A stretch of DNA of 64,000 nucleotides from Metellina segmentata (Eukaryota > Arthropoda > Arachnida > Araneae > Tetragnathidae), in the NCBI GenBank assembly GCA_947359465.1, contig OX375881.1, positions 30,421,742-30,485,741 on the forward strand. The letters are read 5' to 3'. Every line of letters begins with the position of its first letter. The first letter of the stretch is position 1. Under the pieces are notes generated by a model. The model saw only the letters and a list, made by a program, of their open reading frames with translations. It did not search any database and was not told the origin of the DNA. Shown here one piece after another: positions 10,585 through 22,080 of the stretch. Position numbers and translations under genes: made by a program.

Positions 10585-10741
10585 TGTGACGTCACACCGA
10601 TTGACTCTCTTCGCAATTCCAATTTCACAATAACGAGGCCATCATGGCGTTGTCCGTGGTGTTGGTTTGCGAAGCAAACCAAATTGGAATGCGTAGCAAA
10701 CACCGGTGGTTTACAAACGTTCCCAATGGACACACCTAACC

Positions 10742-10743
<2 letters not shown>
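10585..10743. repeat. Fragment of the GTTTGCGAAGCAAACCAAAT repeat family
   Basis: It contains GGTTTGCGAAGCAAACCAAA, a near palindrome that recurs at 12118, 14150, 56797, 59756, 59805 and 59935 beside GTAGCAATCACCGGGG-like runs. The family resembles tails of non-autonomous Helitrons. Confidence 0.5.

Positions 10744-10744
<1 letters not shown>

Positions 10745-10812
<68 letters not shown>
10745..10812. repeat. (TA)n microsatellite
   Basis: About 34 uninterrupted TA units. Confidence 0.95.
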
Positions 10813-11295
10813 CTTATCACAATTAGTTTTTTAATTAAAAACCTCAAGGGAGACCTTAGAATGTACTTTCTTACCGTACAATTATTTTTTAAATTGGTTA
10901 AAAAATAAATTCGATGTAATCAAAAGTTGGTCATAGAAATTTCTTATTTTTAAATCGCTGAACGATAGCGTTCATTCTTCTTATGAAGGTTAAATTTTCT
11001 GACTAACGGGTGTGCCAGATATAAAATTTATCGTAGCTAAAATTACCATATAGGAACGATTTTTTTTAATTTGGCCAAAATGAAACTCGCGGATACCTCA
11101 TGCTCGTTTTTTCGCTCTATTTTCAGACGGTTTGCCGATTAAGTACAGATTTGAAAATTACGAGATTTTAATACATTTAGGTTATGGTTTATTCAAAATT
11201 GTACAGGGAACAAGATGTAGATGTTTTTTTTTTATAGAAGCGGCTATTAATTTAAAGTGCATTAAGTGTGAAATGCGTTAAATTAAAAAGTGTTA
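10813..11295. other. Spacer sharing a segment with 56500-56570 and 58860-58930
   Basis: No gene is visible. The run TTATTCAAAATTGTACAGG near 11190 recurs near 56510, and in inverted form near 58920, so part of this belongs to an interspersed repeat. Confidence 0.4.
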
Positions 11296-11301
11296 CAGTT
11301 C

Positions 11302-11740
11302 TCATCAGATACACCTACAGTGGATTCCTTCTCATGTGGACCTTGAGGGCTATGAGATCGAAGGCTTCTTGGCCAAAGCGGGTGCTAGTGATGCCTCGGT
11401 GCCTTCTGTGTCTCTCACTTATATGGAGCTTTTTTCCAGGACAAAAAGCGAAAATAAAACCAAATGGCTCGTTCCATCCTGTGCATCACTGGTATCAGAG
11501 TAATCACCGGGTGGATCTCTGGTACTTGGTTGTAAGAGGAAGGACCAGACCACTCTCACTCGCTTCCTCAGTGGGCATCTTAGATCTCTGAAATATGCTG
11601 AGGGTTCTAAGCGTTTTGAGGTCTGCACCAAGTGTTTTACTGAGCAGGCTACCCCTGAACAGATTCTTGAGCTCTCCAGGCGGGATCTTGCTGCCGATTG
11701 GATTTATTTAGGGGTATTATGTCATGGACATGGTTTAGCT
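11302..11740 (+). pseudogene. jockey-type LINE remnant: RNase H and C-terminal tail
   Basis: The frame from 11302 reads HQIHLQWIPSHVDLEGYEIE then GFLAKAGASD and LTYMELFSRTKSENKTKWL. This matches the end of an RNase H domain (QWIPSH ... GNEIAD ... LAKxGA) and the adjoining tail of insect and spider jockey-like retrotransposons. After a stop the homology goes on (TTLTRFLSGHLRSLKYAEG; PEQILELSRRDLAADW) to the usual C-terminal end. The reverse transcriptase part is absent: a 5'-truncated LINE copy. Confidence 0.8.
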
Positions 11741-11756
11741 CTGCTAGCCTTAGGGG

Positions 11757-12039
11757 TAATGGTAATTTTAGTTAACGTCGTACTAAAGCAACACAACGGG
11801 CTATTGACGCCGGTCCGGGATCAAACCCTTAAGGGAAAGATCCGAGGACAACACCTCGTAATTTTGAACCACGGTCAGATGACGAAGCAACACTTGAGCT
11901 GGCACCCCACTCTCCAAACTTCTTCACCAACCCAACGTGAGGACTTTCGGCCTTGACAGATTTAAGGTGCACCAGCCGCCTCTACACCATACGCTTACAA
12001 ACATCCCGGATTCGAACCAGGAACGTTACGATCTAGAGG
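11757..12039 (-). repeat. tRNA-derived SINE with 14-bp target duplication
   Basis: Inserted in reverse orientation at the end of the LINE remnant. The 14-bp direct repeat GCTAGCCTTAGGGG flanks it at 11743-11756 and 12040-12053. Tail (AATTTTAGTTAACGTCGTAC) at left, body, then an inverted B box (GGATTCGAACC) at 12008. Only about 20 bp follow the B box, so the head is 5' truncated within the tRNA part. Confidence 0.85.
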
Positions 12040-12108
12040 GCTAGCCTTAGGGGATGTGCAACAAGTGTTTAAAGTAAAAAAAAAAAGAAAGCGCAATCAC
12101 TTACGAAA

Positions 12109-12348
12109 GATGTGTTGGTTTGCGAAATAAACTAAATTGGGTTGCGTAGCAATCACCGGGGCGAGGAGAGCGCTAGCGAGCAGAGTTGAAGTCCTCACTG
12201 TTACGTCATGGACCGGAAATTCAAGTCAGTATTATACGAATTATTAAGATAGTTTCATCGTCGCAAGGAGATTGACTGTGCGAAAGGGAACGAACTTGTT
12301 GCGAAGCATACCCCCGGGGGTAGACGAGCAGGGGGCGTAGCCTCCTAG
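12109..12348 (+). mobile_element. Helitron-type 3' tail with terminal hairpin and CTAG end
   Basis: GTTTGCGAAATAAACTAAAT and GTAGCAATCACCGGGG at the left, GAGCAGGGGGCGTAGCCTCC followed by CTAG at the right. The GGGGGC ... GCCTCC hairpin just before CTAG is the arrangement at Helitron 3' ends. The 5' limit is uncertain. Confidence 0.5.
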
Positions 12349-14095
12349 TTTTATAAATATACTTTAATTCAGAACAACTTTGCTCTAGCAATCAAAAAAC
12401 GAGTTTATGTTACTTAACATTCGTTTTATGTTTTCTGTGCGACATTTCGTTTGAAATAGCCAGTCTCAAATTCATGTAAAATAGTGTTTTTAATAAAACC
12501 AATCTTTGTTTACTTCTTATTTCACTCTTTGCACGCGTGATGACAATTCTTGAAATCCTTTCTTAAAATCTAATTTTAAACAAAAACCCAAATTTTCATT
12601 TCATATTATATGTTGAGCATTGTAAGTTAATATTTAACTGAGACCCGTCAGGAAAAACTCAAAATTCTTATTATTAATTTTACATTACCAATTTTTTAGT
12701 GATAATAAAGCAGATATTTTAAACAAATAATCAATAAAAAATTAGATTTTAATTGTAATTATATTTTATCTGACGATTTTAATATGTTTTTAAGCCGAAA
12801 CAAACACTTTTTATAAACCCTATTCCTCTGTCAATTTTTAATATTGGTGTATGAAATAAATTTCTACAATATCGTTAAAATATATACAAAAGACCTAGGG
12901 AGAGATTTCTTAAAATTTATTTACGAGTTTTCATAAAACAAATATTTTACTCACTATACGTTAAATTTCTATAAAAATATCCAATTTTTTATGTTTATTA
13001 TTTTTTATAAATTTTTCTGAATTATTTATTTAAAAAAGGCTCTTTCTGTGTCTGTTAAACAGTTATTCAAGATCTAAAAAATATGAACAGTTAAACTGTA
13101 AGTGCATAGATTAAAAAGCCTTAGTACTTTGAACTTTGGCAAAATTCCAAAAAAACTGATTTTGAGATAATTTTCAGTAAAAAAAAAAAGTATAGCAGAA
13201 GTTAACAAAAACCACTTACTTTTAGAAAAGTACTATTTTTTTAGTAATTTCTATTGCATTAAGACTCTTATGAAAACAAGAGTTTTTACCGTGAACTAAT
13301 ACATATTTTTTTAAGCCAGTTTTATGTCTGATGACAACTGAGTGATTTGTGATAATTCACTGAAAAATTATTCATTTCTTGTTTGGTGAACAGGAAAAAA
13401 AAATTATATTGGATCAGTACCATTTTAAAATAAACCACCACTGGAAAACCACACCTTCTTTTTTTCTACAGCTATTTTTTTCTGTAAACGAGCCTTTTTT
13501 GTATTGATACTCATGCGACGAAATTTAGCGCTATTTTTTCAATGTGTTTCCTTCAATGGAGTCTCCACATGTTTTACATGAGGACCTGGATTTTGTCCTT
13601 TAGCTTTCGCCTATTGATAGAAAAACCAAGAGTCTACACCTTAAGGGTATTTAAAATGTTTGGAATAATCATCGATAGATACACTATGATATAATGTTGC
13701 ATAAATGGTGGTTTTCATGGAAGCCGAAGCCAATGCTTGGAAGTCGATTATGCAGTTGGAAATTCAAATAAAAGTTAAAAAGCAGCTGGTAGCAATTTCC
13801 TTCGACTCTGAAATTTTGTCCATTTGTTTTTTAATACCTGATGCATCGTTTTCTCCAGTAAACCAAAAAACACTTTTTGAAATTTTTTTTTCGAAATTAG
13901 GGTCTCCCTTAACCTGCATATATCCGTATTATGTTTTGCTCTGAAAGGTGAAGCTAGAATTTAAAGACTGCGGAGAAAAAATATTATATTCCACTGTTCC
14001 TCACAGTTCAAATTAACACATACTTAAATTTTGTCTTTTTCAATGGTAACGCTTTCTTTGCATATTAAATACTGCCCGTGACAGTTCTTTTCGTG
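12349..14095. other. AT-rich spacer, no gene seen
   Basis: Long A/T runs, no terminal repeats and no open frame with a recognisable motif. The frame at 13705-13944 matches nothing known to me. Confidence 0.5.
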
Positions 14096-14300
14096 GGGTC
14101 AGGTGTGACCACTGCTCGCAAACCCCCGGTGATTGCTACGAATTCCCATTTGCTTTGCGAAGCAAACCAAATGTGAATTCGTAGCCTACTGGATAACAGC
14201 CATCACGGCGTTGCCCGTGGTGGCCTCGTCATTATGAAATGCGCCCAAATTCAAATTGATAAGAGATCCAATCGGAGTGACGTCACAATCTCTTGCAAAA
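14096..14300. repeat. Fragment of the GTTTGCGAAGCAAACCAAAT repeat family
   Basis: TTTGCTTTGCGAAGCAAACCA at 14149 with CCCCCGGTGATTGCTACG beside it, plus a segment (AATCGGAGTGACGTCACAAT) that is the inverse of part of 10590-10620. Confidence 0.5.
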
Positions 14301-15222
14301 AAATATAAATATTTAATGGAAAAATTATTTATTAAACGAAAATCAAACCGTATAAGGTATCCATCTGGTGTAAAATTTTTCGTAGTTTTCAGATACGTTA
14401 AAAATTTTATTTTATACTCAACTATCACTGAGATAGAAAAAGTACTGAAGAACGCCAGTCATAACTTTAATTATTTCTTTTGCTTCGCTCGAATCCGTTT
14501 CTCAGGAAATCAAACTGAATTAATCTCGTATCAAGCGAAGGTCATTCTTCGGGGCGGCGGTCGTACTGTAAAAAATATAAGTTTCAATAAAAAAATTATT
14601 TATTTAAAAATAATCATATTCTTAGGTATCGATCTAATATGTGTGCCAAATCCCATTACTGTAAGTGCCCTAGATTTGTCTGTACTTTGATCACTGAAAA
14701 CAGAGAAACACTTCCTAGTAAAGAAGATCAATCCTAGAGTTTTTCCCTCATGAAACTATGACTTCAAACTTAGTACCGATAGTGGGAGTATGTTTTCGAC
14801 AACTGACAAACTGCAACAATTATCACAAAACACCATTAGCTCGCTGAACTTAAAATTCAAATTTTAAAATATTTTAAATTAATATTTTATCACTGGATTA
14901 ATTTCTTTTTCAAAACGAAGTGGATCCTTGGATTCAACGAATGAGACAAAAGAATATTTAATTGAATTAGTTCGCATGAAATAGTTCGCATTTCTTTCTG
15001 AAAACCTAAGTTAAAATTAATTGTTTAAAGACTACTTTTGTAACTTAAACTAGGACTTCATTAATTTCGATTCAATGAGCGCGATTATCATTAAATAATA
15101 AATTGGTGTTATTTCCATCATGGACGTGATGAGCAAATAATTTTAAATAGCAAGTTCACTCTATAACATCAAAAAAAGACTGCAATGCCAATAAAAATTA
15201 TTTCTAAATCCCCACATTTAAG
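14301..15222. other. AT-rich spacer downstream of the Kunitz/chitin-binding gene
   Basis: The frame at 14256-14690 is low-complexity and overlaps the repeat at 14096-14300. I see no gene. Confidence 0.4.
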
Positions 15223-15228
15223 TTTATT
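15223..15228 (-). terminator. Polyadenylation signal AATAAA (minus strand)
   Basis: TTTATT on the plus strand reads AATAAA in gene orientation, 36 nt beyond the stop of the Kunitz/chitin-binding gene. Confidence 0.55.
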
Positions 15229-15263
15229 TTGAAGTTTTCATCTATCGACATACATGTAAAGCG

Positions 15264-15430
15264 TTAATGATAACACCTGGCTTCTGCATCTGGAACACAC
15301 GTCCTTTTGATGTAATCAAAAGATTTATCTTTGGGACAATCTTCCAAGGTCAACCAAGTGTCTAGACATCTGATGTATTTCTTGCAATTTGGGCGATAGG
15401 GAAAGTTACCTTCTGGAGAGCAGGGAATAT
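15264..15430 (-). CDS. Terminal exon: CBM14 (peritrophin-A) domain 4 with stop
   Basis: After an acceptor (TTTTTACAG) the exon encodes one CBM14 chitin-binding domain with all six cysteines (spacing C-x11-C-x5-C-x9-C-x12-C-x7-C) and ends CYH-TAA at 15264. Family landmarks are GNFPYRPNCKKYIRC and SFDYIKRTCVPDAEARC; the aromatic residue of the CKKY turn is usual at the chitin-contact face. It differs from domains 1-3, which resemble each other closely, and looks more like the exon of the neighbouring paralog at 59126. Confidence 0.9.
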
Positions 15431-15576
15431 CTGTAAAAATATAAAACCACTGTATTCTTGCATGAAAACGTTTGCTACTTGTTTGTATCTTTTCTAAATA
15501 GACAATAAAATATAATAATCCATGAGTCAGATAATATTTCATTGATTTTACAATATAAAAGTTCCGGGAACCCTCC

Positions 15577-15824
15577 TGGTTGCTGTCTCGACGAGATATC
15601 TCGTCATTATCAAAACTGGCCTGAGCTTGTGGGACGAGATATCTCGTCATTAGAAGAGAACACGATCACGATCATTAGAAGAATATTGACGGTACCTCGA
15701 TTTTGTGATCATCAAAAATTCGGAAATATCTTGATGACGAGATAACTCGTCATTAGCAAAATGGGTCGAATTTTGATGGACAAGATATCGAATCGAAACA
15801 ACTTGGAGGATTAAGGAACTTTGT
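15577..15824. mobile_element. Palindrome-rich MITE, GACGAGATATCTCGTC family
   Basis: Inverted ends CCCTCCTGGTTGCTGTCTCG and its degenerate inverse (AAACAACTTGGAGGATTAA). Inside are three copies of the palindrome GACGAGATATCTCGTC or close variants. The right end abuts TTAA. The CCC-starting ends next to TTAA suggest a piggyBac-like non-autonomous element. It sits in the last intron of the gene, about 150 bp from the terminal exon. Confidence 0.65.
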
Positions 15825-16261
15825 AGCAATGGTGTAATAACTGTCTTAATCGCTCAATAGAGGGCAGCAGAGTCACTTTTTACAGTTTAAGAATGAGGTA
15901 GCTAGCGAATGTATGCGTGGCTCAGGATCCGAGAAATGTCGGATATTCTGAAATCGTGTAAAAGTGTGTGTTGTGTTCACGATGTAAACAGTTAAACAAA
16001 GTGTTTGTGCATGCTATGAGAGTCTGTCGCTTGTTCGCCAGCTTCAAGGAGGATTCTCACAACATGACTACAACTTTAAATATCATTATTTTTATGCAAA
16101 ATCTCTCACAATTATTACCATTTATTGAATAATAAACATCGTGTTGCCTTATAGCTGAAGAATTTAAGCAAAAGCTTTTTTCAAGATAAATAAATATATT
16201 TAATTTTAAAACTTTTTTATCAAACAAATATTACAGCGTTTAATACAAGATATTTTACTTA
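15825..16261. other. Intron sequence, nothing recognised
   Basis: AT-rich intron sequence without motif. Confidence 0.4.
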
Positions 16262-16272
16262 CAAATACTACG

Positions 16273-16323
16273 TAATAATTGGTAATTTTTAGTTAACGTC
16301 GTACTAGAGCAACACAACGGGCG
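16273..16323 (-). repeat. 51-bp SINE stub with 11-bp target duplication
   Basis: Only the 3' tail of the SINE is present (TTTTTAGTTAACGTCGTACT ... CACAACGGG), flanked by the direct repeat CAAATACTACG at 16262-16272 and 16324-16334. This is a strongly 5'-truncated retro-insertion. Confidence 0.75.
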
Positions 16324-16334
16324 CAAATACTACG

Positions 16335-17003
16335 ATACGTGAGCATTAAAATTTTGACTATCAAAAATTAGTCGACAGTTTTCGTCTATCTGTCTTTAAA
16401 TAGTGTAGTGTTTAGTAATTTAGTATTAAACACTAATTATTATAACACTTAATAGTTGGGATATCGTAATTTCTGCTATTTTTATAATTTAATTTCTGCG
16501 CTAATTTTTAGTCTATAGAGATATCCAGAAGTTTTAGAACATCAACTTCAATCATTCCTTTGAAAACGGTTATTCAACATTTACAAGTGTTTTTTAAGAC
16601 AATTCTATTTAATATGAATTCTCAGTCTCTCTCTCAAGCTGAATGTGAACAGTTTAAAAACTTAATGTCACAATTTGATTTGTCGATTTCCGTGAATTTT
16701 AAATAATTAACAGTAAAATTAGGATTACGGTGGTCAAAAGACAAATATATTTTACACAAAATTATCCAATATATCTACCATGAAATAGCAATTTCAAAAC
16801 TGTAACTATTTAAATTGCAAAACAAATCTAATTATTTTAACCGAGACCTTGTTTTGTTTTACAGTATCACACCACAAAAACTATTGTACATATCATTTCA
16901 ATCCTTAGAAAATCATCGATAACATTCTTTTCAAAAATTTTATTAATGGAATATTCGCAGCATAGAACTCACGTAAATTCCTTGTAATAAACGGAAAACT
17001 TAC
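16335..17003. other. AT-rich intron sequence
   Basis: No coding or repeat signal seen. Confidence 0.4.
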
Positions 17004-17204
17004 GATCTTTGATTCTGTCCGTCTCGACCAACTTTTCCTGGTAGCAGAAGGCTTCATACCAAGGGACACATATTTTATTTTTACTATCGAAATTATTTCC
17101 TCTCGGACATTCTTTGGGCGTAGATTTGGAGTCTTTACAGTCTATATATTTCGTGCAGTCCAGGGGTACAGAGAAATTTCCATTCCTTTGCGGACATTTG
17201 AAGT
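17004..17204 (-). CDS. CBM14 (peritrophin-A) domain 3 exon
   Basis: 201 nt, phase 1 at both ends (acceptor GATTTTCAG, donor GATC|GTAAGT). It encodes FKCPQRNGNFSVPLDCTKY then IDCKDSKSTPKECPRG and KICVPWYEAFC, a complete six-cysteine chitin-binding domain. After the last cysteine a short charged linker (EKLVETDRIKD) leads to the final domain. Its sequence is close to the exons at 25278 and 29032, showing exon duplication. Confidence 0.92.
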
Positions 17205-17401
17205 CTGAAAATCAACCAAAATTTAAAAGCATTGAATGTCACAATGAACAGACAAACGTCAAATCCGAATAAAACAATTAACTGTTGGAAAATCGGTCCA
17301 AAAATTTAGTTTCTCTCAAAACAAATATGTTTAATCGGTTTTCAAAGTGAGACTTAAAAACGAGACTTGATCAAAGGAAATAGAGACAAAAAAATAGCTT
17401 T

Positions 17402-17500
17402 AACCCTGTTGGTTGTTTCGACGAGGTATCCCGTCATTATCAAACCAAACTGGCCAGAATATCAATATAGACGAGATATCTCATCGAAACCATTTAGAGG
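17402..17500. mobile_element. Short MITE of the GACGAGATATCTCGTC family
   Basis: TTAACCCTGTTGGTTGTTTC at the left and the inverse-like TCATCGAAACCATTTAGAGG at the right, with one palindrome copy (GACGAGATATCTCATC). Confidence 0.55.
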
Positions 17501-17597
17501 TAAAAAGAAGCACTTTGATTAAAAACTTTTCTTACATTGACCATCTCAAAATCAGAAATAAGGTTGTTTAAAACTATAACAAATACTTAAGGTAATT

Positions 17598-18009
17598 CGT
17601 CTGTGTCCTAGCATGTGTCGACATGTGTCCTAGCATAAGGGATTATTGTTTAAAAAATATGGTACTCCAAAAAATATTTTTCAAATATAAATTTGTAGTA
17701 CTGCAGAAAAGGTATACAGTACCTCTGGAATCAGAACTCGAACAATTTGGAATTCAAATGAAAACTTTGAGCAAATTTGGACTCGAAATGTGAGCGCCGC
17801 TTTGGAAATCGAATACCCAGCATGTTGTTTGTATATAAGCTACAACAGCTCGACTAATAACTATATATTTTCAATAAAATTTCATCCGATAACGCTATAA
17901 ATTCAATTGAGGCGCAAGGCTTCGTGGTAAACAATCGTACGGTGTTGCCAAAACGCGATAACAAATAACGTCTTTTTTGAGTGCCACTTAAGAGAATTAT
18001 GTATATAGA
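17598..18009 (-). mobile_element. Helitron, 3'-truncated copy
   Basis: Reading leftward it starts TCTATATACATAATTC at 18009 and matches the complete non-autonomous Helitrons at 29970-30606 and 41820-42466 (shared ACGTTATTTGTTATCGCGTT, CATGCTGGGTATTCGATTTC). The 3' hairpin and CTAG end are missing. Confidence 0.75.
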
Positions 18010-18062
18010 TAGACGCAATTGCAATAACGTACAAGCGTTGCCTAATGAATCTTAATTTAAAG

Positions 18063-18215
18063 GTTGGTAGTCAATTAACTTGACACTGAAACTGTAGCAA
18101 CTCAAACTGCTATTGGCCAGGATCAATCCGGAAGGAAAGTTTCATTAATCCAAGAACAAGGTCTCGCAATTTTCAACCATAGTCAGACGACGAGAGCAAA
18201 ACCTGATCTTCAAAT
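18063..18215 (-). repeat. Old SINE fragment
   Basis: Degenerate tail and body of the SINE family (TGTAGCAACTCAAACTGCTA; GGATCAATCCGGAAGGAAAG; CGACGAGAGCAAAACCTGA). Confidence 0.6.
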
Positions 18216-18680
18216 TTTAAAAGAAATTGACATAAAACAGACGTAGACAAGAAACACAGCAAAAATAAACAAATAACAAACAAATTAATAATTGTTCATT
18301 GATTTAGAATAATTGTTTTAATTATTTATAGATTTTATATATTCCAGTCTATTGTAAATGTCTGTGTCTTCAGATTGGAAGACGGGACAGGTTTTGTGTT
18401 ATTTTCTTCTCTTATTAGTTAAAAGATTTGATATAAACATGGAAGTAAAAGCCATGTTCCAACAGAACAAAAGTGTTTTTTTTTTGTCACTCCTCCCCGA
18501 TCGGAATGAGGTATTTTTTCACAGCTGTTTCCAAGGGCGCATAATCGTGCCCTCTTCTGACAACGCCTTCTGAGTATGAGCACCGTTTGAAAGTGCTAGC
18601 ATCTGTGTCTGTTAAGAAGTGAGGGGGCAATCGTTCTGTGGTCCGTTTGGAGATTTATACCATTTCAATTTCTTGTCTGC
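18216..18680. other. Intron sequence without recognised feature
   Basis: The frame at 18358-18573 has a hydrophobic start but no family resemblance. I do not call it a gene. Confidence 0.35.
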
Positions 18681-18684
18681 AAAT

Positions 18685-18910
18685 AAATGCTGTATGCGTT
18701 TATACTTTAATTAACAGAGTTCTGTTAATTACAGTTTAAGTAACAGAGTTTGTAAATTTAATGACACAGTAAATATGATTTACATACTAGTGGGGTATAT
18801 TTTATTTCGAACAGTCACCTCAGCTTACCGTTGATAGAAAAATTACTATGGTGACTGCCAGTTACAGTAGAAATAAGTAAAAAAAAACAATTCGCACAAA
18901 GCGCCCTTTA
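18685..18910. repeat. Interspersed repeat shared with 22405-22590
   Basis: The segment TTTATACTTTAATTAAC ... GGGGTATATTTTATTTC ... CAGCTTACCGTTGATAGAAA ... AATTCGCAC occurs twice in the same orientation, 3.7 kb apart. I cannot assign a family. Confidence 0.65.
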
Positions 18911-19499
18911 GGGAACTGTGAATTAAACAAAAAATAAATTTACTGGATATACCACCCTCTTGAAACCTCAGAGGGGGTTTCAACAAAGTAAGAAATAATA
19001 TTATCACTAAGAAAAATACAAAAGATCACAATATGCAAGTAAATGGAAAATAGATACAGATATGGAAATATGACTCTCTACAATGCTAAAAGAAAAACAT
19101 TTAGCATGATTAATGAAGAAGTATGCTCATGTGGAACGTATGCGTGGTCACTTATGCTCATCAACGGAAGGTGTTCTCTAGAACAAAGTCCTGGTATTAG
19201 GATCTAATTTGAATAGCACATAAAACATAAGAAATGTATCCACAGTTTGATTTACTTTGAACTCCAGTGATTCTAAAGTTCTCACGAATTCTTTAGTCGA
19301 ATCTACAAAATTTGGCATTTGAGTGTTCGATTCGTTATTAGGGGTGCCATATTCATGATTTTTTTTACTAACGAAGATAGCATCTCGCGTTTATGACCCC
19401 ACGAGCAGGCGCGCGGGGTATGTCATACCCGAACCTTTTGATCGCTCCTTACAATGATAAATGGTGTGCAAAATAATTTTTATAACTAAATTAAAGTAG

Positions 19500-20090
19500 A
19501 AAATACATTTAAATAACATTTTTAATTCCGTTTGTTTCCCAAAATTCAGTAATGTTCACATGAGACAATTGATGAACACCACAAATATATAAAAGTCCTT
19601 TAAAAGCTTTTATTTCAGCTTCAGTTGTAGATTTCGCATCTCGTTCTCGGGAAAAGCGACCTGAAATCGATGCAATGTAAATGTTAGTGCAGTTTACTAA
19701 ATCTTTCACTATTTCATCAGAAGTTTCCAAGATTCTCGCGGTGTACTAACATCTCTTGAAATAGCTGTGTTTCCAGGAAGTTTCATTATTATATTTTTTG
19801 CAGAAACTCGTACATTAGTTCGAAATTTCTCTTTTTTCCATGTTGTTATTTTACCTAGTCCAACATAAAAATCCTTTTCATATGACGAATCTATATATAC
19901 GATATCTGTGTCACCGTCGGTTGATGAATCATGATTACTATTATATTCTTCGTCATCAAATAAACTTTCTTCACCCGTCGAAACTGTATATAGAGATATC
20001 AATAAAAGTTCTCTAACACTTCATTTCTTCGTCGTTCACGAGATTACGAGCCATATTTGCAAGACGTCTGACTGCTGTGACGGAAAAAAT
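19500..20090 (-). pseudogene. piggyBac-type transposase, N-terminal fragment
   Basis: Two overlapping frames (20002-19709 and 19730-19509) together give the start of a PGBD4/piggyBac-like transposase: acidic N-terminus, KITTWKKEKFRTNVRVSAKN, ESWKLLMK, then EIVKDLVNCTNIYIASISGR, AEIKAFKGLLYICGV and ITEFWETNG. One frameshift lies near 19720. The catalytic core with the DDD residues is absent. Confidence 0.85.
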
Positions 20091-21520
20091 ATGAGTGGCA
20101 AGGACTGGACTGGACTGGACAATCACTTACGGAGTACCTGCTGCAAGGCAGCTTATCTCCCCGTCATAAGGTGTGTGTACATAAAATAAAAGCATAATTA
20201 GAGAAAATTTACAAAGAAAAATGGTTTAAATTGGCTGGATAAGCATAATAGAGTTCAGCTAGCAAAAAGTTTAGAGGGCGCCACTAGCGACCGCGGAACC
20301 AACATCTTGTTCGGTCACCCTCCCAAGTGCTGACCGCGGCCGGGAGTGCTTAACTTTTTGGATCCATTCAGCAGGTGCGCATCCATTGCGCTGCTTCTAG
20401 TTATCAAGTTTACTGCAAGTAGAAAAGATATTGAATTAAAGGAAATGTAAAAATGATCCGAGAGAGAGGGGATTTAAAACTATTGTGTGTTTTAGTGATT
20501 CAATTAGGGTCCAGTCGAGTCTCGTTAAAGCTCAACATTTACGAGTGACATCGGGGTCGTGATCCAGTATGGGATAGTGCAATTTTAAATTGCAGGGGGA
20601 GTTTAATTAGGAATCGAAGTCAAAGACGTCAGGATCCAAATGAGACAACAATCTTTGACGTTTAGGTCTCGGAAAGGTCTGCAGGTGTTGTTGCAGGAAA
20701 GCACGTGGTCTTTTCAAAGAGCTTTTGACCGAAGGGTCATATGGTGGAATAGCTCTTAATGCCTCATTTGGAACCTGAGGTAATTTTTCAAAGGAGTGGC
20801 AAGGATGGCCGCACTGGGTATAATATACTCGAAATTCAAAATACCGGAATTTCTATTTTTAGAATTCGCCTGCCGATTTGTCCCGTCCAAAGTTCATGAC
20901 CCTACATTCAGCTACTCTGAGACTCGTCCACTGTTAAATGAGGGGTTGGGGAATAGACAGAACAAAAGATGGACGCGGGTATGTCACACCCTGCGCGCCC
21001 GTACCCAAGTTAAAATATCTTTCAGTTGACAAGTCCCAAGCAATTCGAAAATTACAATCTGTTATAGGTAATGAATGAACAATTTTTTGTGCGTGCCCCT
21101 TCAAAACACTTTAAATATTGTAATTTTAGAGCAGCTGACAAATTTGAATTATCCTAAACAGCCGCGCGATCATGATCCGAAAAAGTTAGCCAATCCTCAG
21201 AAGCAGTTGAAAATGGCGGTAAAGTTAGAGTTGGAAGTTTCACATCTGTCGAGACCGGGTTTTTTGGATTTGTTTGTTTTTGTATTCGCGCTCGTCATCA
21301 GAAATTTTTTTAATGTTCTACCAAGTAAAGCCATGATAGACCTAGCATTTCTTCAAGAACGTCCAGCAACTCATCTTTCTCAATTTAAAAAACATAGATT
21401 TCCTCATCTTTACATTCGCTTATTATCGATGTGAAAATCGCGCTTAGCTCATCGTTTATATTCAAAGAACGATTTCTTATGGCTTCTAGTTAAACTAAAG
21501 GTAAGTTTTTAATGTCTCCA
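20091..21520. other. Intron stretch with unassigned frames
   Basis: Bases 20270-20410 are more GC-rich than the surroundings. The plus-strand frames at 20796-21029 and 21075-21434 are adjacent but match no family known to me. GGGTATGTCACACCC-type motifs near 19418 and 20980 may be piggyBac-internal sequence. Confidence 0.3.
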
Positions 21521-21527
21521 TATGTTT

Positions 21528-22080
21528 TAGTTTTTAGACGAGTAATCGAAGATTTTAGGCTCTTTTTTAAAATTAAGAATCGTCTTCAGATCTATAACTG
21601 TGTTCGAAAATAACACAAATTTTACAACACTCAAATAACAAGAAAGAAAAAAAAAACGATACTCACTCAATTGAATAAAATTCAATTGAATTTAAAAAAA
21701 TAGAAAATAAAATTCAATTTTAGTTTTTAGACAAGTAATCGTAGATTTTAGCCTTTTTTTTTTTCTTTATTAAGAATCATTTTCAGATCTATAACTGTCC
21801 CAATAATAACAAAAACTTTACAATACTCAAATAATAAGAAAGAAAGAAACGCTACTCACTCAATCGAATAAAATTAAATTGTGTTTTAAAAAACAGAAAA
21901 TAAAATTCAGTTTTAGTTTTTAGAAGAGTAATTGAAGATTTCATGCTTTTTTTTTTTTTACTAACAATCGTTTTCAGGTCCATAACTATCCCAATAATAA
22001 CACAAACTTTACAATACTGAAATAATAAGAAAGAAAGAAACGCTATTAATTCAATTGAATAAAATTCAAAGTAACCACAC
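21528..22080. repeat. Three tandem 193-bp units
   Basis: Units start at 21528, 21721 and 21914 with TAGTTTTTAGAC/GAGTAATCG, and share CAGATCTATAACTG, ACAAACTTTACAATACT and CTCACTCAATTGAATAAAAT. Spacing is exactly 193 bp twice; the third unit fades at about 22080. Confidence 0.85.

Noticed and set aside
10557..10847. Frame with a long (YI)n peptide
   Set aside because: It is a translation of the (TA)n microsatellite.
11268..11631. Two long frames over the LINE remnant (plus 11268-11591, minus 11419-11631)
   Set aside because: They are out-of-frame shadows of the RNase H reading frame that starts at 11302.
14256..14690. 144-codon plus-strand frame
   Set aside because: It starts inside an interspersed repeat, has AT-driven composition and no recognisable domain.
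15542..15745. Frame over the MITE at 15577
   Set aside because: It is explained entirely by the MITE's palindromic repeats.
20796..21434. Two adjacent plus-strand frames that might be one gene
   Set aside because: No family match, no shared frame and no convincing splice sites between them.
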